Shown here piece by piece: positions 3,703-6,629 of a stretch of DNA of 6,629 bases (the first letter of the stretch is position 1; each line of letters opens with the position of its first letter). Where the stretch lies: positions 1 to 6,629 of the forward strand of contig JAGVIM010000043.1 in assembly GCA_020056045.1 (NCBI GenBank), given 5' to 3'. Both the position numbers and the translations under genes were made by a program. A model generated the notes under the pieces. The model did no database searches and was not told where the DNA came from. It saw nothing but the letters and a program-made list of their open reading frames with translations. Origin of the DNA: Nanobdellota archaeon. GTDB lineage: Archaea; Nanobdellota; Nanobdellia; Pacearchaeales; GW2011-AR1.

Positions 3703-6629
3703 ATGAAAAATAAAACAATCAGCTTAGTTTTATTTATTTTTATATTTTTTAGTTTGTTTCTGCCTTTAGTGAATGCAGATACTCAAAATGTTTCTTTTTT
3801 ATCTAATTCCACTTCAGTTCTAGGTTCATGGAATGGAACTTATGGAAAAGACGGAGTTATTTTATTTTCGTGGGATAGCACTTCAGGAGATACAACTAAT
3901 CTCAGCAAAATAAATAGTTATACCTTCACAGGTAGCAGATATATTTGGCTTTCGGGTTCAGCTGAAACTAGAGCAGTAGTAAATATAACTGGAACAATTA
4001 GAAAGGCAACCTGCGGTTATGACTCTTCTGCAGTTAAAATAAATCTTAATACTTCAATTTCTAATTACAATTTAACCCTTTACATACTAGACTGGGATTC
4101 TATGATTAGAAGGGAGACCATTACTGTTACAGATAATACTGGGGCTTATACTGCTAATCATTATGCGAATTATAATTTTGGTGGTGGACAGCATGTAACT
4201 TTTCAAGTTTTAGGCGTGAACAACATAAATATAAGCATTACTAGAATTGCAGGGGCAAATGCAGTTATATCTGGGCTTTTTATTGATGCAATTCAAGGAG
4301 CAGATACAACTTACCCTATATTCAGTAATTATTGGGACAACAATGCTTCTTTAGTTGGAAGTGGAATGGGATTGTTTAATGTAACACTAGCAAATACAAA
4401 TGGAACTGTTTTATTAGAAATAAATAATCAAAACTATACAGCAACTAATTTAACAGCTAATGTTTATAATGTTTCTGTTTCATTGACAAATGGAACTTAT
4501 AGTTATAAGTGGCATAGCTGGGGAAATGGAACAAGTCACCCATATAATTTTTCCGATACAAGAAGCTATACAATAAATAACTCGGATACGACTTATCCGC
4601 AGTTTTCAAATAACCTAACAAGCATAGCAAATGGCTCTCAATATAACCCTTCAAATAATTATCAGTTTAATATTACAATTGCTAATACAAATGCCACAGC
4701 TGGAATTGAATTTAATGGTGTTAACTATTCTTTGAGTAATATTTCTAATTCTTTTTATTGGAATGCAGGAAGTTTAGGGGCAGAAACTTATAATTATTAC
4801 TTCTGGAGTTTTGGAAATGGAGCAAGTCATAATTATAACACAAGTCAGACTTTTTCTTATACTATAACTAAAGCTGTTCCTCAAGGAATTTTAACAAATA
4901 CAACTTCATGGACAGTCGTTTATCCAACATCTATAACAATTGGATTATCTGAAAGTAATTTAGGAGATGGAGATGTTAGTTATAATGTTTATAGAGACAA
5001 TATTGACAAGGGAATAGGAGAAACAATTACATTGGGAACAGGAAGTTATAATTATGTTTTGAATACAACAGGAGGGCAAAATTATACTTCTAATTCTTCA
5101 ATGGATGCAAAGACTTTAATTGTTAATAAAAATATATCTACTCAAACCTCATTAACATTTGATAAGACTTCTCCTCAATCATATACTAATTCTATAACTC
5201 CAACTTGTGCTATAATCACAGGGCAAGGAACTCCTATTCTATCTTTAAATGGAACTATAATCACTTCAGGAAGTCCAATAACACTAGGAGTTGGAATATG
5301 GTCATTTAATTGCAGTTTAGCTGATAATGGAAATTATAGTTATGCTGAAAACATAACTAACTTTCAAATAACACAGAATGATTCTTATGTTTTGAGTTTA
5401 TCTGTAAATCCTTCTTGGAATGTTAATTATGGAGCTCAAACAAATGTCAGTGGAAGTGGTTGTCCTTCTCAATTAAATTGTAATCTATACAACAATATTA
5501 GTGGAGCAGTTAGTAATAGTATTAATTTGACTCTTGGAGCAGGAAATTATAATTTTACTTATAATACTACTGGAAATGAAAATTATTCTTCTATGAGTGT
5601 TTCAAATATTTTAACAGTAAGTCAAGCAGATGGTTATACAAATTTATCTTTAAATGGAGCTGAAAATAACCTAACATTAACATATCTTCAACAAGTAAAT
5701 ATAACTGCATTAAATCTTTACGGAACTTTAATTATCTACAAAGATGGAGTTGATATAACTTCAACTAATGGATTAAATCAAACATATAGTTCGGGATATT
5801 ATAATATAACTGCTTATTCGTCTGGAAATGAAAATTATACAAGTTCGTATAAAATCTTTTGGTTAAATATAACTCAAGCTATTCCTATTCTTACAACTCT
5901 GCTTAATGGACTTAATAATAATCTGACTATTGTTTATCCACAGCAGATTAATGCATCTGGCTCAACAACAGGAGGAACTTTAAATATTTACAGAGATGGA
6001 AATTTAATTACAAATGGGATTAATTATTCTTTAGGGGTTGGATTGTATATTTATGAGTTTAATGTTACTGGAAATGAAAATTATACTGATGTAAGTTCTC
6101 AATATATGCAAGTTAATGTAACTAAGGCAATTAATTCGGGAACTTTGTTATTAAATGGAACAGCAGAAGATATAAACATTAGTTATCCTTCGCAGATTAA
6201 TGCTTCATTCACAAATTCTTCAACAGCATCACTTTACAGAAATGGAATTGATGTTACTGATTTAAATAATCTTTTTGAAAATTTGGCAGTAGGAGATTAT
6301 AATTTTACTTTAATTGTTTCAGGAAATCAAAATTATACTTCATTCACTATCTCAAGATTTGTTAATGTGACTAAGGCAACACCGATTTTAACTTTTTTAG
6401 CCAATGGTGGAACTTCTAATTTAACACTAACATATCCTCAACAAATAAATATTAGTGCCAGCTCAAATGCTGGAATAGTTGGTTTAGATAGAGATAATAT
6501 AAATTATCTTTCAAATAATGGATTAAACATTACTCTTGGTGTTGGAAGTTATATCTTCAGAGCAAACATAACTGGAAATGAAAATTATTCTGATGTTGGA
6601 TATTCTTATTATAATATCACAATAACTAA
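3703..6629 (+). CDS. Large secreted, repeat-rich surface protein (adhesin-like), C-terminus missing
   Basis: The frame is open for 975 codons and leaves the window in the middle of a codon. The ATG at 3703 is chosen because GAGGGG precedes it closely and it gives a clean signal peptide: MKNK, a hydrophobic stretch from I6 to about V23, and VNA before D26. An ATG at 3682 would put a basic extension in front. Residues 34-198 form a beta-sandwich recognised by GSWNGTYGKDG near the start, LYILDWDSMIRR (126-137), and ITRIAGANAVISGLFID at the end. I know this pattern from secreted proteins of Planctomycetes and other environmental lineages, where it looks lectin-like. Two 94-residue repeats follow (201-294, 295-388), then seven Ig-like repeats. 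Several dozen N-X-S/T sequons suggest heavy N-glycosylation on the outside of the cell. Cysteines are few: one pair in repeat 2 and one in repeat 3 of the array, likely disulfides. Adhesion or cell-surface contact is inferred. The membrane anchor is expected downstream. Confidence 0.88.
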   Translation, partial: MKNKTISLVLFIFIFFSLFLPLVNADTQNVSFLSNSTSVLGSWNGTYGKDGVILFSWDSTSGDTTNLSKINSYTFTGSRYIWLSGSAETRAVVNITGTIRKATCGYDSSAVKINLNTSISNYNLTLYILDWDSMIRRETITVTDNTGAYTANHYANYNFGGGQHVTFQVLGVNNINISITRIAGANAVISGLFIDAIQGADTTYPIFSNYWDNNASLVGSGMGLFNVTLANTNGTVLLEINNQNYTATNLTANVYNVSVSLTNGTYSYKWHSWGNGTSHPYNFSDTRSYTINNSDTTYPQFSNNLTSIANGSQYNPSNNYQFNITIANTNATAGIEFNGVNYSLSNISNSFYWNAGSLGAETYNYYFWSFGNGASHNYNTSQTFSYTITKAVPQGILTNTTSWTVVYPTSITIGLSESNLGDGDVSYNVYRDNIDKGIGETITLGTGSYNYVLNTTGGQNYTSNSSMDAKTLIVNKNISTQTSLTFDKTSPQSYTNSITPTCAIITGQGTPILSLNGTIITSGSPITLGVGIWSFNCSLADNGNYSYAENITNFQITQNDSYVLSLSVNPSWNVNYGAQTNVSGSGCPSQLNCNLYNNISGAVSNSINLTLGAGNYNFTYNTTGNENYSSMSVSNILTVSQADGYTNLSLNGAENNLTLTYLQQVNITALNLYGTLIIYKDGVDITSTNGLNQTYSSGYYNITAYSSGNENYTSSYKIFWLNITQAIPILTTLLNGLNNNLTIVYPQQINASGSTTGGTLNIYRDGNLITNGINYSLGVGLYIYEFNVTGNENYTDVSSQYMQVNVTKAINSGTLLLNGTAEDINISYPSQINASFTNSSTASLYRNGIDVTDLNNLFENLAVGDYNFTLIVSGNQNYTSFTISRFVNVTKATPILTFLANGGTSNLTLTYPQQINISASSNAGIVGLDRDNINYLSNNGLNITLGVGSYIFRANITGNENYSDVGYSYYNITIT
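4303..4866 (+). repeat. Two 94-residue tandem repeats starting DTTYP
   Basis: Within the surface protein, units 4303-4584 and 4585-4866 are both exactly 282 nt. Each begins DTTYPxFSN, has FN(V/I)T(L/I)ANTN near the middle, and ends with a tryptophan motif (KWHSWGNGTSH, then YFWSFGNGASH) followed by a SYTI-type strand. I recall very similar repeats in other DPANN-type archaeal surface proteins. They are probably beta-sandwich stalk modules. The DNA of the two units has diverged, so this is an old duplication. Confidence 0.75.
4867..6629 (+). repeat. Array of seven Ig-like repeats of about 82-85 residues
   Basis: Each unit opens with a (V/I)xxTKAxP-like linker, has VYPxQIxxSxS, then (I/L)YRDG or similar, then LGxGxYxYxF, and closes with TGNENYT. 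The closing glycine, or its counterpart, falls at about 5071, 5326, 5572, 5824, 6070, 6322 and 6574, a period of 246-255 nt. The last unit is followed by the start of another linker at the window edge, so more may follow. The 15-mer GGAAATGAAAATTAT is identical at 5572, 5824, 6070 and 6574, with one mismatch at 6322. Unit 2 carries C at 5206 and 5311, and unit 3 at 5461 and 5479. Confidence 0.8.

Noticed and set aside
4457..4654. Minus-strand open frame of 65 codons inside the surface protein.
   Set aside because: It is antisense to a well-defined repeat unit and has no recognisable features.
5572..6588. Regularly spaced identical 15-mers as a CRISPR-like array.
   Set aside because: The copies are 246-252 nt apart inside a continuous reading frame and encode the same protein motif.
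6627..6629. TAA at the very end looks like the stop of the surface protein.
   Set aside because: It is out of frame: the last complete codon is ACT (6625-6627) and the window ends two bases into the next codon, so the gene continues.

Overview
The window most likely comes from an archaeon, probably an AT-rich DPANN-type lineage such as the Woesearchaeota/Pacearchaeota group. This is inferred from several things. TATA-like boxes lie about 25 bp from start codons that lack Shine-Dalgarno sites, which suggests leaderless genes. There is a nucleotidyltransferase/HEPN pair of a kind common in archaea. There is a large secreted protein crowded with N-X-S/T sequons, built from repeats I associate with such archaea. 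The standard genetic code fits every frame. No rRNA or tRNA is present to settle the taxonomy.

Layout. Positions 1-807 hold the 3' part of a serine site-specific recombinase and, 4 nt downstream, a small cysteine-rich zinc-binding protein. Positions 808-1121 are non-coding but strongly structured: a long-range dyad (824-981) encloses smaller hairpins, an 11-bp hairpin lies at 1020-1045, and a TATA-like box precedes the next gene. Positions 1122-2074 carry two tightly spaced genes of unknown function; the second has a very acidic tail. Position 2114-2284 encodes a 56-residue protein that looks leaderless. The left half looks like accessory or mobile DNA, such as an integrated element or plasmid-derived segment.

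Positions 2287-3374 form a compact module. Two matching palindromes 21 bp apart flank a TATA-like box. They are followed by a winged-helix/minimal-nucleotidyltransferase fusion whose 3' end overlaps by 20 nt the start of a HEPN-domain gene. This has the arrangement of an MNT-HEPN toxin-antitoxin pair. The antitoxin candidate carries its own DNA-binding domain, and an operator candidate sits directly upstream. Convergent to it, on the minus strand, is a complete ribbon-helix-helix domain with no usable start codon.

Positions 3703-6629 are the first 975 codons of a secreted surface protein that runs off the window. It has a signal peptide, an N-terminal beta-sandwich domain, two 94-residue repeats that begin DTTYP, then a tandem array of seven Ig-like repeats of about 82-85 residues. 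Its membrane or wall anchor must lie beyond the window. The best candidates for something under-described are the twin-operator wHTH-MNT/HEPN module and the structured intergenic region at 824-1045.
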